From Bog-473 sp963779735 (GTDB lineage Bacteria; Actinomycetota; Acidimicrobiia; Acidimicrobiales; RAAP-2): 64,000 bases of DNA. Positions 16,847 to 25,205 of this stretch are shown piece by piece; position 1 is the first letter of the stretch, and every line of letters begins with the position of its first letter. A program made the position numbers and the translations under genes. Under the pieces are notes generated by a model that worked only from the letters and a program-made list of their open reading frames with translations, was not told the DNA's origin and searched no databases. The stretch lies in contig CAVZZJ010000004.1 of assembly GCA_963779735.1 (NCBI GenBank), positions 868,001 through 932,000 on the forward strand, written 5' to 3'.

Positions 16847-19269
16847 CGTCTGGTGTTGGTGTTGGTGCGGCCGCGGGTTTGGGCGTCGGAGTGGTGGCCG
16901 GCGCCGGCACGTTCTCCGGCAAGCCGGTGCGCCGCGTCGAAGATCCCGACCTCCTGCGTGGCGCGGGCACGTACGTCGACAATCTGAAGCTCGACGGCAT
17001 GCTCACCCTGCACTTCGTGCGCTCGCCGATCGCCCACGCGGCACTCCTCTCCGTCGACGCCACGGCCGCTCGAGAGATGCCCGGAGTGGTGGGTGTCTAC
17101 AGCGCCGCCGACCTCGACCTGCCCGACGCCCCGGCCTTAATGAAACTGCACCCCGACGCCGTTCGTCCAAGCTTGGCGAAGGGCACCGTCAACTTCGTGG
17201 GTGATCCCGTGGCGGTGGTCGTCGCCGACTCCCGGGCGCACGCGATGGACGCCGCCGAGCTGGTGGAGGTCGACTACGAGCCCCTCGGTGCCGCGGTCGA
17301 CATGGAAGGAGCGCTCGCACCCGACTCTCCCCTCCAGTTCGAGGCGATCGGTAGCAACGTCGTGGTCGGGATGCGCTCGGGCAGCGACGATCCGCTCGCC
17401 GGCGCAGAGGTCATCGTGCGCGGCCGGTTCGAGAACCAGCGGCTCGCCGTGGTGCCGATGGAGGGGAGCGCGATCGTGGTCGATCCGACCGCGCCCGGGT
17501 TCGACCTCACCGTGCACCTGGCCTGCCAGATGCCGCACATGATCCGGGGATCCCTCTCGGGGCTCCTGGGCCTTGAGCCCGGACGGGTGCGCGTCATCGC
17601 ACCGAACGTCGGCGGCTCGTTCGGGGCGAAGCACCTGTCGGTGGAGGGCGTGGTCGCCGCCAAGCTGAGCCTGGAGCTCGGCCGTCCCGTGAAGTGGGTC
17701 GAGACCCGCTCGGAGAGCATGGTGGCGATGCCCCACGGCCGGGGCCAGGTGCAGTACGTGGAGCTGGGCCTGACTCGCGACGGCACAATGGTCGGGATGC
17801 GCTGCCGGATGATCGGGGACGCCGGTGCGTACGGGGGATTCGGCGGAATTCTCGTGGTGGCCATGACCAAGCTCATGGCCCAGGGCGTGTACCGCATTCC
17901 CAAGATCGCCTACGACGTGGGGGTCGTCGTCACCAACACCACGCCCATGGGGGCCTATCGAGGGGCCGGCCGTCCCGAGGCCGCTGCCTTCTTGGAGCGG
18001 ATCGTCGACATGGCGGCCGACGAGCTGGAGATGGATCCCGCCGAGCTGCGGCGTAAGAACTTCATCCGGCCCGACGCCTTTCCCCTCACGACGCTCATGG
18101 GGGCCGAGTACGACAGCGGCGAGTACGAGGTGGCGTTGGACGAGGTGTTGCGCATAGCCGACTACGACGGATTGCGCCGCGAGCAGGAAGAACGTCGGGC
18201 GCGCGGCGATCGCCTGCAGCTCGGGATCGGATTGGCCTGCTACGTCGAGGTGACGGGCGGTGGTGCGGAGTTCGCCGAGGTAGAGGTGCACGACGACGGC
18301 ATGATCACGGTCCGGGCCGGCACGTCGGCACACGGCCAGGGTCACGCCACGGCCTTCTCCCAGATCGCCGCCGACCAGTTCGGCGTGCCCATCGAGCGGA
18401 TCCGCTACGTGCAGTCCGACACGGCGCTCGTGGCGCGCGGCGGTGGCACGGGGGGATCGCGGTCGGTGCAGCTGGGTGGGACCGCGGTGCTCGAGACATC
18501 CCGGTTGGTCGTCGAGCGGGCCAAGAAGCTAGTGGCCGACCTGCTCGAGGCGGCGCCCGAGGACATCGTGGCCACGGGCGACGGGATGCTCGGTGTCGCC
18601 GGTGTCCCCGACACGTCGCTCGGATGGGCCGAGATCTCCCGCGCCGCCTCGGCGCAGGGCGAACCGCTCCTGGTGCAGCACGACACCGAGCGCTCGGGCT
18701 CGACGTTCCCCTTCGGCGCGCACATCGCCGTCGTGGAGGTCGACACGGAGACCGGCCGGGTCGTGCCGGTCCGGCACTTCGCCGTCGACGACTGCGGCGT
18801 CATCGTCAACCCGTTGTTGGTCGACGGCCAGGTGCACGGTGGACTCGCCTCGGGCATCGCGCAGGCGCTGTGGGAGCAGTTCCTGTACGACGACGACGGC
18901 AACCCGCTCACGTCCACCTTGGCGGAGTACGGCATCCCCAGCGCGGCGGAGCTGCCCTCCTTCACGACCGCGCACACCGAGACCCCGTCGCCGCTGAACG
19001 GCCTCGGCGCCAAGGGGATCGGCGAGTCGGCCACCGTCGGGTCCACCCCGGCCCTGCAGAATGCGGTGGTCGACGCGCTGAGCCACCTCGGCGTCCGGCA
19101 CATCGACATGCCCTGCACCCCCGAGCGGGTCTGGCGGGCAATTGAGGCGGCGCGGGCGGGGACACTGCCCGATCCGTGGCGCGAGCCGCCGGCGGCGATG
19201 GCGGCGTTCGCCGTGGAAGGCGCCGAGGGCGAGGACCTCGAGAGTGGGGCCGAGAGCGTCAATCTTTGA
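16843..19269 (+). CDS. coxL: CoxL-like large molybdopterin subunit, form II signature
   Basis: An 808-residue molybdopterin subunit of the xanthine oxidase/CO dehydrogenase family, with the catalytic Glu in KGIGESATVGS (residue about 728). The active-site loop is AYRGAGR (about 372-378). Form I CoxL, the proven aerobic CO dehydrogenase, has AYXCSFR with an essential Cys, so this is the form II (OMP/BMS) type. Form II enzymes are often annotated CoxL but their CO activity is doubtful, and an aldehyde or aromatic substrate is plausible. The N-terminus has an unusual Gly/Val/Ala-rich lead before SGKPVRRVEDPDLL. No coxDEF maturation genes are near. Cofactor genes lie just downstream on the other strand. 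Confidence 0.9.
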   Translation: MTSGVGVGAAAGLGVGVVAGAGTFSGKPVRRVEDPDLLRGAGTYVDNLKLDGMLTLHFVRSPIAHAALLSVDATAAREMPGVVGVYSAADLDLPDAPALMKLHPDAVRPSLAKGTVNFVGDPVAVVVADSRAHAMDAAELVEVDYEPLGAAVDMEGALAPDSPLQFEAIGSNVVVGMRSGSDDPLAGAEVIVRGRFENQRLAVVPMEGSAIVVDPTAPGFDLTVHLACQMPHMIRGSLSGLLGLEPGRVRVIAPNVGGSFGAKHLSVEGVVAAKLSLELGRPVKWVETRSESMVAMPHGRGQVQYVELGLTRDGTMVGMRCRMIGDAGAYGGFGGILVVAMTKLMAQGVYRIPKIAYDVGVVVTNTTPMGAYRGAGRPEAAAFLERIVDMAADELEMDPAELRRKNFIRPDAFPLTTLMGAEYDSGEYEVALDEVLRIADYDGLRREQEERRARGDRLQLGIGLACYVEVTGGGAEFAEVEVHDDGMITVRAGTSAHGQGHATAFSQIAADQFGVPIERIRYVQSDTALVARGGGTGGSRSVQLGGTAVLETSRLVVERAKKLVADLLEAAPEDIVATGDGMLGVAGVPDTSLGWAEISRAASAQGEPLLVQHDTERSGSTFPFGAHIAVVEVDTETGRVVPVRHFAVDDCGVIVNPLLVDGQVHGGLASGIAQALWEQFLYDDDGNPLTSTLAEYGIPSAAELPSFTTAHTETPSPLNGLGAKGIGESATVGSTPALQNAVVDALSHLGVRHIDMPCTPERVWRAIEAARAGTLPDPWREPPAAMAAFAVEGAEGEDLESGAESVNL

Positions 19270-19297
19270 GCGCCGGCTCAGGCGCGACAATGGTGGG

Positions 19298-19861
19298 ATG
19301 GGCAAGACGTACGAGGTCATTGACGACGGGTTGGCCGAGTGGCTCGTGCGGCAACCTGTCTTCTTTGTCGCCACCGCGCCGCTCGCCGGCGATGGGTCGG
19401 TGAACTGCTCGCCCAAGGGCAACCGGGACGAGTTCGCCGTCCTGGGCGAGCGCGCCGTCGCCTACCTCGACCAGACCGGCAGCGGTATCGAGACCATCGC
19501 GCACCTGCGGGAGAACGGGCGCATCGTGGTCATGTTCTGCGCCTTCGACGGTCCTCCGCAGATCGTGCGTCTCCACGGGACGGGACGGGTGGTCGTGCCC
19601 GATGGGCCGGACTTCACCGAGCTCGCCCGCCACTTTCCCGGCGGGGCCGGTGTCGGCGTCCGCTCGATCATCGTGGTCGACGTTCGCCGCATCTCCGACT
19701 CGTGCGGCTACGGGGTCCCCCTCATGGCGTTCGACCGGCACCGACCGACCATGGACCAGTGGAGTACCCGGAAGGGGGCCGAGGGCATCCGGGACTACTG
19801 GACCGAGAAGAACGCCGCCAGCATCGATGATCTGAGCGGCCTGCCGCTCGGCTACAGCTAG
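19298..19861 (+). CDS. Pyridoxamine 5'-phosphate oxidase-family flavoprotein
   Basis: A 187-residue protein of the PNPOx-like split-barrel flavin-binding fold. The N-terminus FFVATAPLAGDGSVNCSPKGN and the strand GRIVVMFCAFDGPPQIVRLHGTGRVV are typical of the group that is annotated as pyridoxamine 5'-phosphate oxidase-related. Members bind FMN or F420 and reduce diverse small molecules. It begins 28 bp after coxL, so it may be part of that transcript. Its stop TAG overlaps the stop of the convergent moaC gene (shared CTAG). Confidence 0.8.
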   Translation: MGKTYEVIDDGLAEWLVRQPVFFVATAPLAGDGSVNCSPKGNRDEFAVLGERAVAYLDQTGSGIETIAHLRENGRIVVMFCAFDGPPQIVRLHGTGRVVVPDGPDFTELARHFPGGAGVGVRSIIVVDVRRISDSCGYGVPLMAFDRHRPTMDQWSTRKGAEGIRDYWTEKNAASIDDLSGLPLGYS

Positions 19862-20364
19862 TCGTGCGTCATCCGGTTGTCGGGACCCCTTCGCTCCCAG
19901 TCACCGGACCGTCCACCCGACTTGTGCCACAGGGTCAGGTCTTCTATGGAGGCGGCGGGGTCGAGGTCGGCTAACGCCTTGACCAGGGTCAGAGCGGCGA
20001 CGGCGCACGCCGTCAGGGCCTCCATCTCCACGCCGGTGCGCTCGACGATCTCGGTGACGGCGCTGACCTCGAAACGATGGGCGTGCCGGACCACGTCGAC
20101 CCGGACTCCGTCGATCCGTATGGGGTGGCAGAGAGGGATCAGTGAGGCCGTCTGCTTGGCCGCGAGCATCCCGGCGACACGGGCCGCCTCTATGACGTCG
20201 ATGTCGATGCCCTCTCCCGCCCGGGACGCGTCCGCCCCGGTGACGACGGAGCACTTGGCCACCGCCACCCGGCGGGTGAGCGGCTTGGCCGTCACGTCCA
20301 CCATGCGGGCCCGGCCGTGCCCGTCAATGTGGGTGAGCCCGCCGGGACGATCGACGGCGCTCAC
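19858..20364 (-). CDS. moaC: Cyclic pyranopterin monophosphate synthase MoaC
   Basis: A 168-residue MoaC. With MoaA it converts GTP to cyclic pyranopterin monophosphate in molybdenum cofactor synthesis. Conserved pieces are RMVDVTAKPLTRRVAVAKC, LIPLCHPI, TGVEMEALTACAVAALT and the C-terminal KSGGRSGDW with the catalytic Lys. The GTG start at 20364 sits in a GTGA overlap with the stop of moaD. The frame runs further upstream to 20448, but that extension is the moaD gene in another frame. Confidence 0.94.
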   Translation of the reverse strand: MSAVDRPGGLTHIDGHGRARMVDVTAKPLTRRVAVAKCSVVTGADASRAGEGIDIDVIEAARVAGMLAAKQTASLIPLCHPIRIDGVRVDVVRHAHRFEVSAVTEIVERTGVEMEALTACAVAALTLVKALADLDPAASIEDLTLWHKSGGRSGDWERRGPDNRMTHD

Positions 20365-20603
20365 CCGCCCGACACCGGGGGGATGACGGCGACCTCGTCG
20401 GCGTCGTCCACCGGTGTGGTGGACGCCACGGCGTCGCCGTTGAGCCACACCTTGGAGACGGCCAGGACCTTGCAGAACTCCTCGCCGTAGCGCTCCTCGG
20501 CGGCTGCGATCACCTCGGCGACGTCGCGTCCGGCCAGGTTGACGCTGGCCACGCCGGCTGCCTCGCGCGCCGGCCCGAACAGCAAGAGCCGCGCCACCCT
20601 CAA
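20361..20603 (-). CDS. moaD: Molybdopterin synthase small subunit MoaD
   Basis: An 80-residue ubiquitin-like sulfur carrier ending in the required Gly-Gly (PPVSGG), which is thiocarboxylated and then gives sulfur to precursor Z within MoaD/MoaE. Start and stop overlap the neighbouring moaA and moaC genes by 4 bp each, so translation is coupled along the whole operon. Confidence 0.92.
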   Translation of the reverse strand: MRVARLLLFGPAREAAGVASVNLAGRDVAEVIAAAEERYGEEFCKVLAVSKVWLNGDAVASTTPVDDADEVAVIPPVSGG

Positions 20604-21661
20604 CCGCCGATCATCGACATGGACCGTGCCGGGCTGAGGAATCCCGGCTCGTTGATCCCGTGGCCGGGGAACTTGGCCCAGACGGCCTGGCGGAAGAGCA
20701 GGGCAAGCTCGGCGTCGGTCCCCCCCCGGCGCAGCACGTCACGCACCGTGCGCTCGTCGTCGGAGAACAGGCAGTTGCGCACGCCGCCGTCGGCCGTGAG
20801 GCGCAGGCGGTTGCACGTACCGCAAAACGGTTCGCTGACGCTGGAGATCAGGCCGATCTCACCTCGCCCGTCGGCGAACCGGAACCGCTCGGCCGGCGCC
20901 GACCCCGACGTTCCGGCCAGCGCCACGAGGGGCCAGACGGCGGTGATCCGCTCGAAGACCTCTTGTCCGGGGACGAGACGATCCCTCTCCCACTTGCCCT
21001 CGGCGTCCAGTGGCATGAACTCGATGAAGCGCACGATTCGCCCGGTCCGCCGGGCCAGATCGGCGAAGTCGAGGATCTCATCGTCGTTGTGGCCCCGCAG
21101 GAGCACGACGTTGACCTTTATCGGGGCCAGCCCGGCCGCCTCGGCGGCGTCCATGGCGTCGAGCACGACGGCGAGGTCTCCCCGGCGACGAATGGTGGCG
21201 AAGCGGTCGGGGCGCAGCGAATCACAGCTGATGTTGACCCGGCGGAGCCCGGCCGCGGCCAGCTCATTGGCCACCTGGGCCAGCTTCGTGCCGTTGGTGG
21301 TCATGGCCAGGTCGTCGAAGCCGATCGCCGCCAGGGCGCCCACGAGCTTGGGCAGCCCCTTGCGCATGAGGGGCTCGCCCCCCGTGATGCGCAGGGCCGT
21401 GATCCCCAGTCGGTGGGCCACCCGGGCCACCCGGAGGATCTCGTCGAAGCTCAGCAGCTCCGCCGGCGGGAGAAATGTCAGGCCCTCTTCGGGCATGCAG
21501 TAGACACAACGGAGGTTGCAGCGGTCGGTGACCGAAATCCGCAGGTCGCCGTGGACGCGCCCGTAGCGGTCCACCAACGGCCCCTCGAGCGGCATCGCCC
21601 TGCCGTCCTGCCCGTTCACGTGGGGCTTCACCGAGATCTTCACCGGCACGGCAGCCGTCAT
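20600..21661 (-). CDS. moaA: GTP 3',8-cyclase MoaA (radical SAM)
   Basis: A 353-residue radical SAM enzyme. The N-terminal SAM cluster is CNLRCVYC. The GEPLMRKGL motif follows, and the second [4Fe-4S] cluster is in CGTCNRLRLTADG with a later NCLF. The C-terminus is the conserved Gly-Gly (SMIGG). It makes the first intermediate of molybdenum cofactor synthesis together with MoaC. The ATG at 21661 overlaps the stop of moeA. A longer open frame to 22267 exists but runs antiphase through moeA. Confidence 0.95.
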   Translation of the reverse strand: MTAAVPVKISVKPHVNGQDGRAMPLEGPLVDRYGRVHGDLRISVTDRCNLRCVYCMPEEGLTFLPPAELLSFDEILRVARVAHRLGITALRITGGEPLMRKGLPKLVGALAAIGFDDLAMTTNGTKLAQVANELAAAGLRRVNISCDSLRPDRFATIRRRGDLAVVLDAMDAAEAAGLAPIKVNVVLLRGHNDDEILDFADLARRTGRIVRFIEFMPLDAEGKWERDRLVPGQEVFERITAVWPLVALAGTSGSAPAERFRFADGRGEIGLISSVSEPFCGTCNRLRLTADGGVRNCLFSDDERTVRDVLRRGGTDAELALLFRQAVWAKFPGHGINEPGFLSPARSMSMIGG

Positions 21662-22905
21662 GGCCCGGCCTCGTCGGCTCCCAGCCGACCGGGGTCGAGG
21701 AGGACCACGTCGACCTGCCCGCCCGCCGTCACCCCGCCACCGTCGGGCAGCAGGAGGAGCGCGTTGGCCTCCGCCATCGCGTGGAGCTGGTGGGACTCCT
21801 GCCCTCCGGTCGTGCGAACCAGCCAGCTTCCCTGACGGTCCAGGGTGACCAGTGCCCGCAGGAGGTGGAGCTTTCCATCGCTCTGACGGTACAGGTCGTG
21901 TTGGGCGGTGGCGCGCACGATCGGCCTGTACAGCGAACGGTGCCCGCCCGAAATCCGCAGCGCCGGACGGACGAACAGCTCGAAGCTGACCATGGCCGAC
22001 ACGGGATTCCCCGGCAGCCCGAACACCGGGAGACCCGAATCGGCCAGGATCCCGAAGGCGAACGGCTTGGCCGGCCTGATGGCCACCTGCATCCAGCGCA
22101 TGGTCCCGCCGCTCAGCTTCTCGAGGACGACCTTGACCAGATCGAGGTCGCCGACGCTCACACCGCCGCTGGTGAGGACGGCGTCGCACGTCGTGGCGCC
22201 GCGGGTGAGCGCCTCGACCAGCGCGGCCTCGTCGTCGCCGGCGATACCCAGGTCGACGCAGTCCCACCCCTCTCGGGCGCAGAGGGCCAGGAGGGTCGCG
22301 CGGTTGGCGTCCCGTATCCTTCCCGCCGGGAGCGGTCCCGGTCCCGTGAACAGCTCGTCCCCGGTCGACAGCACGCCGACCCTCGGGTGAGGATGAACCG
22401 GCACCAGCGTCAAGCCCTGATTGGTGAGGACTCCCAGGTGGGCTGGTGTGAGGACCGTGCCCGCGGGGGCCACGACATCGCCGACCGCCACGTCGCGCCC
22501 GGGTGGGCGGACGAAGTCGCCGGCCTCAAGACCACGGAGCACGGTGACCGTGCCTCCCTCGCCCTCTTGCTCGGTCTCCTCAATCATGCACACCGCGTCC
22601 GCTCCCGACGGCAGCGGCGCCCCCGTCATGATGCGGACCGCTTGGCCCGGTCCGACGGTCCCGTCGAAGACGTGACCCGCCATGACCGAGCCGATCACCC
22701 GCAGGCTGACCGGGACGTCACCCGTGTCCCGGGCCCGTACGGCGTAGCCGTCCATGGAGGAGTTAGCGAAGGGCGGGACGGGCTCTGTCGCCCGCACGTC
22801 CTCGCTCACGACGCACCCCAGTGCGGCACGGAGGGAGAGCGGGCGGGGTGGAAGTGGGGCGAGCCGCTCGAGAACGAACCGTCGCGCTTCGTCGAGGGGG
22901 ATCAT
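21658..22905 (-). CDS. moeA: Molybdopterin molybdotransferase MoeA
   Basis: A 415-residue MoeA. It inserts molybdate into adenylated molybdopterin. Landmarks are PPFANSSMDGYAVRA near residue 50, the MPT-binding-like domain with TSGGVSVGDLDL, and GLPGNPVSAMVSFELFVRPAL. The ATG at 22905 is chosen because it overlaps the stop of moaE (ATGA); the open frame extends 19 codons further, into moaE. Confidence 0.93.
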   Translation of the reverse strand: MIPLDEARRFVLERLAPLPPRPLSLRAALGCVVSEDVRATEPVPPFANSSMDGYAVRARDTGDVPVSLRVIGSVMAGHVFDGTVGPGQAVRIMTGAPLPSGADAVCMIEETEQEGEGGTVTVLRGLEAGDFVRPPGRDVAVGDVVAPAGTVLTPAHLGVLTNQGLTLVPVHPHPRVGVLSTGDELFTGPGPLPAGRIRDANRATLLALCAREGWDCVDLGIAGDDEAALVEALTRGATTCDAVLTSGGVSVGDLDLVKVVLEKLSGGTMRWMQVAIRPAKPFAFGILADSGLPVFGLPGNPVSAMVSFELFVRPALRISGGHRSLYRPIVRATAQHDLYRQSDGKLHLLRALVTLDRQGSWLVRTTGGQESHQLHAMAEANALLLLPDGGGVTAGGQVDVVLLDPGRLGADEAGP

Positions 22906-23396
22906 CGGGGACCCACGGGACGGACGTCGGGGGCCGTCTCCTCTTGGGAGCAGAGGCTCCAATCGGAGCCTCCCGCCCAGGTCTCGCGCTTCCAGATGGG
23001 GACCGTGTGCTTGAGCGTATCGATGCAGAACTGTGCGGCGGCGAACGCTTCGCCCCGGTGCGGGGTGGAGGCCCCGACCACGACAGAGACCTCCCCGACA
23101 CGTAGCTGTCCGATTCGATGGAGCAGCACCAGCCGGCCGATCTCCGCCCAGCGGGCTCGGGCCGACCGGGCCACGTCGGTCAGCTTCGGGACTACCTGAT
23201 CGACATAGGCCTCGTACTCCAACTGCGTGACCTCGGGACGGCCATCGGAGTGGTCACGCACGGTGCCGCAGAAGATGACGATCCCTCCACAGTGGGGGAG
23301 GTTGGTCCACTCGAGGGCCCGCCCCACGGGAAGCTCCTCCTCGCTCACGTCGATCCAGTCGGGGCCCTCGGGAGGGCACATCGCCGTCTCGCTCAT
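22902..23396 (-). CDS. moaE: Molybdopterin synthase catalytic subunit MoaE
   Basis: A 164-residue MoaE, the large subunit that pairs with MoaD. Recognisable are GGIVIFCGTVRDHSDGR, LEYEAYVDQ, HRIGQLRVGEVSVVV, and PIWKRETWAGGSDW carrying the active-site Lys. It is the first gene of the operon moaE-moeA-moaA-moaD-moaC, so its promoter should lie in the 122-bp gap 23397-23518. I saw no clear Moco riboswitch there. Confidence 0.92.
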   Translation of the reverse strand: MSETAMCPPEGPDWIDVSEEELPVGRALEWTNLPHCGGIVIFCGTVRDHSDGRPEVTQLEYEAYVDQVVPKLTDVARSARARWAEIGRLVLLHRIGQLRVGEVSVVVGASTPHRGEAFAAAQFCIDTLKHTVPIWKRETWAGGSDWSLCSQEETAPDVRPVGPR

Positions 23397-23518
23397 GTCG
23401 CCGGCCGCCCGATCGAGCGGCGCACTACGTGCTCCCGGCGGCGCACCGCGGCTGGGTTCCTGGCTAGTGGCACATTCTCAAGCTATACGGCTCTGTGACG
23501 GGGAGGATCGCGTGCACC

Positions 23519-23986
23519 TCAATGGGGATGACCCCCGGCGAGCAGCTCGAGAGCGTGGGGCAGGACGTCGATGACCGCCTCCATCGACTCGACGGCCCCT
23601 CTTGGCGAACCAGGGACGTTGAGGAGGAGGCACTGACCCAGGGTGCCGGCAACCCCCCGTGAGAGGCGTCCCAGAGGGCTCACCGCCCGCATGGCCTCGG
23701 CCAGACCAGGAGCTTCGCGCTCCATCACGGCGCGGGTGGCCTCCGGTGTCAGGTCGGTGGGGGCGAAGCCGGTGCCACCGGTAGTGACCAAGAGTCCCGT
23801 GAACGACGTGGCGAGTTCGGCCAACGCCTCCGAGACCGGCGCCACGCCGTCGGGCACCGTGCGCCGCTCGACCACCTGGAACCCACGTTGCGACAGCACG
23901 GCGTCGAGCGCATCCCCCGATCCGTCCTCTCGAGTGCCACGGCTGACCGAATCGGAGACCGTGAGCACTTTCGCCGCCAAGACCAT
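23519..23986 (-). CDS. MoaB/Mog molybdopterin adenylyltransferase
   Basis: About 155 residues of the MoaB/Mog family, which adenylates molybdopterin before MoeA acts. The family motifs TVSDSVSRGTREDGSGD, LLVTTGGTGFAPTDLTPEAT, SRGVAGTLGQCLLLNVPGSPRG are clear. It lies upstream of the moaE operon on the same strand, separated by 122 bp. ATG 23986 is taken; an upstream TTG at 24007 would add seven residues. Confidence 0.9.
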   Translation of the reverse strand: MVLAAKVLTVSDSVSRGTREDGSGDALDAVLSQRGFQVVERRTVPDGVAPVSEALAELATSFTGLLVTTGGTGFAPTDLTPEATRAVMEREAPGLAEAMRAVSPLGRLSRGVAGTLGQCLLLNVPGSPRGAVESMEAVIDVLPHALELLAGGHPH

Positions 23987-24020
23987 GGAGGGGACAGTAC
24001 CGCCCAACGGTGCCCGCTGG

Positions 24021-24046
24021 TCAGGAGTCAGGAGTCAGGAGTCAGG
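24021..24046. repeat. 7-bp tandem repeat at the 3' end of the FMN reductase gene
   Basis: Three copies of TCAGGAG plus a partial TCAGG. The repeat contains the stop codon of the leftward FMN reductase gene (complement of 24028-24030), so copy number changes would alter its last residues. Confidence 0.7.
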
Positions 24047-24552
24047 GAGAAGGACAGGGCGCGGGCAAGGATCGGTCCGGCGACCTCGGCCCAAGGCCGG
24101 ACCACTGCGTCGAGGTCGTCGAACTGCTGCTCGGTCACGTAGAGACCCCGGGTGGGTGTGGACGCGCCCAGCTCCACGAGCAGCGGGCGGAGGTGGATCT
24201 CGGGGGCGAGCGCATGGATGGGCGCTGCTCCGGTCATGACGGCTACCGCGACCGATCGGGCGAGCGCGTCGGTGGTGTAGCGATCGAAGAACGACTTGAG
24301 GAGGCCCGTGTACGTGGCCTTGAAGGTGGGCGAGGCCACGATGATGAGGTCGCTGGCGGCGACGGCGTCCACCAGCTCGTTCACTCGCCGCGCCTCGGGG
24401 TCGAACAGCTCGGTCGCGACGACGGCCAGATCGACAACCAGGCGGCCGGCGCTGTCACCCAACCGTTCGGCCAGCACGTCCGCCACCGCCAGCGCGACCC
24501 GCAGGGTGCGGGACTCCGCCTTGGGATTTCCTACCACTACCGCCGTGCGCAT
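24028..24552 (-). CDS. NAD(P)H-dependent FMN reductase
   Basis: About 174 residues with a flavodoxin-like fold: VVVGNPKAESRT at the N-terminus binds the FMN phosphate and SPTFKATYTGLLKSFFDRY is a strong match to SsuE/MsuE-type FMN reductases. These supply reduced FMN to two-component monooxygenases, though none is adjacent. The ATG at 24552 follows a purine-rich GAGGGACGAAGAGGA stretch. It is divergent from the MarR gene at 24726. Confidence 0.85.
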   Translation of the reverse strand: MRTAVVVGNPKAESRTLRVALAVADVLAERLGDSAGRLVVDLAVVATELFDPEARRVNELVDAVAASDLIIVASPTFKATYTGLLKSFFDRYTTDALARSVAVAVMTGAAPIHALAPEIHLRPLLVELGASTPTRGLYVTEQQFDDLDAVVRPWAEVAGPILARALSFSLTPDS

Positions 24553-24695
24553 TCCTCTTCGTCCCTCGTTTCGACCCATCCCATCCGGCCCGGTCCCCGA
24601 TCTGGCGCCAGGCTATCGGGCCCCCGCCGGATCGGACCGGGCCCCTGGCGGTCCGGCCTGCCCCGCCGGATCCTGCCCGGCTGTGTCACCAGATG

Positions 24696-24710
24696 GTTCG
24701 TTAAACGAAC
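24696..24710 (+). promoter_or_regulatory. Palindromic operator upstream of the MarR-ABC operon
   Basis: A perfect 7-1-7 palindrome (GTTCGTT A AACGAAC), 15 bp before the MarR start codon. This size and symmetry are typical of MarR-family operators, and the gene directly downstream encodes such a regulator, so autoregulation is the natural reading. It lies in an AT-rich patch within a very GC-rich gap. Confidence 0.7.
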
Positions 24711-24725
24711 TATCCCGCTAGCGTC

Positions 24726-25205
24726 TTGAGAGTGGACCGGGGTGAAACGACAAGGCTAGATGAGCCAGGTCAGGTGTCACGGGGGGTCGAGGCGGTTCGC
24801 GCCCTCGCACGAGCTACGCGCGTACTCGAACGGGCGTCGGGCGAGTTGAGCCTGGCGCACTACCGCGTGCTCTCGGCCGTCGCCTCGGGCGACGAGCGAG
24901 CATCCCGGGTCGCCGACCGGCTGGCCATCGGCAAGCCGACGGTGAGCGCCGCCGTCGAAGCCCTCGTCGAGCGCGGGCTCCTCGTCCGGTCGGGCGTCGA
25001 TGGCGACCAGCGGGTCGCGGCGTTGCACCTGACGCCCGACGGGGTGGCGCTGCTCGCCCGAGTGGAGTCGGACATGGTCCGTCGCATCGACGATCTGTGT
25101 GCCCGGACGCCCGACGGGGACCAGTTGATGGAGTCACTGGTCTGGCTCGGAGCGGCCATCGATGAGATTCAGGCGCAACGGGCTGCCGAGCGGCGGGGAA
25201 GCTGA
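24726..25205 (+). CDS. MarR-family transcriptional regulator
   Basis: A 159-residue winged-helix regulator. The DNA-binding region is SRVADRLAIGKPTVSAAVEALVERGLL, followed by the wing with DQRVAALHLTPDG. It starts at a TTG (24726) or at the GTG two codons on. Its stop overlaps the ATG of the ABC exporter (TGATG), so it almost certainly controls that exporter, probably as a ligand-released repressor acting at the palindrome at 24696-24710. Confidence 0.88.
   Translation: MRVDRGETTRLDEPGQVSRGVEAVRALARATRVLERASGELSLAHYRVLSAVASGDERASRVADRLAIGKPTVSAAVEALVERGLLVRSGVDGDQRVAALHLTPDGVALLARVESDMVRRIDDLCARTPDGDQLMESLVWLGAAIDEIQAQRAAERRGS

Noticed and set aside
23397..23518. Moco riboswitch upstream of moaE
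   Set aside because: I could not find the expected stem arrangement; only short imperfect repeats are seen. A covariance search would be decisive.
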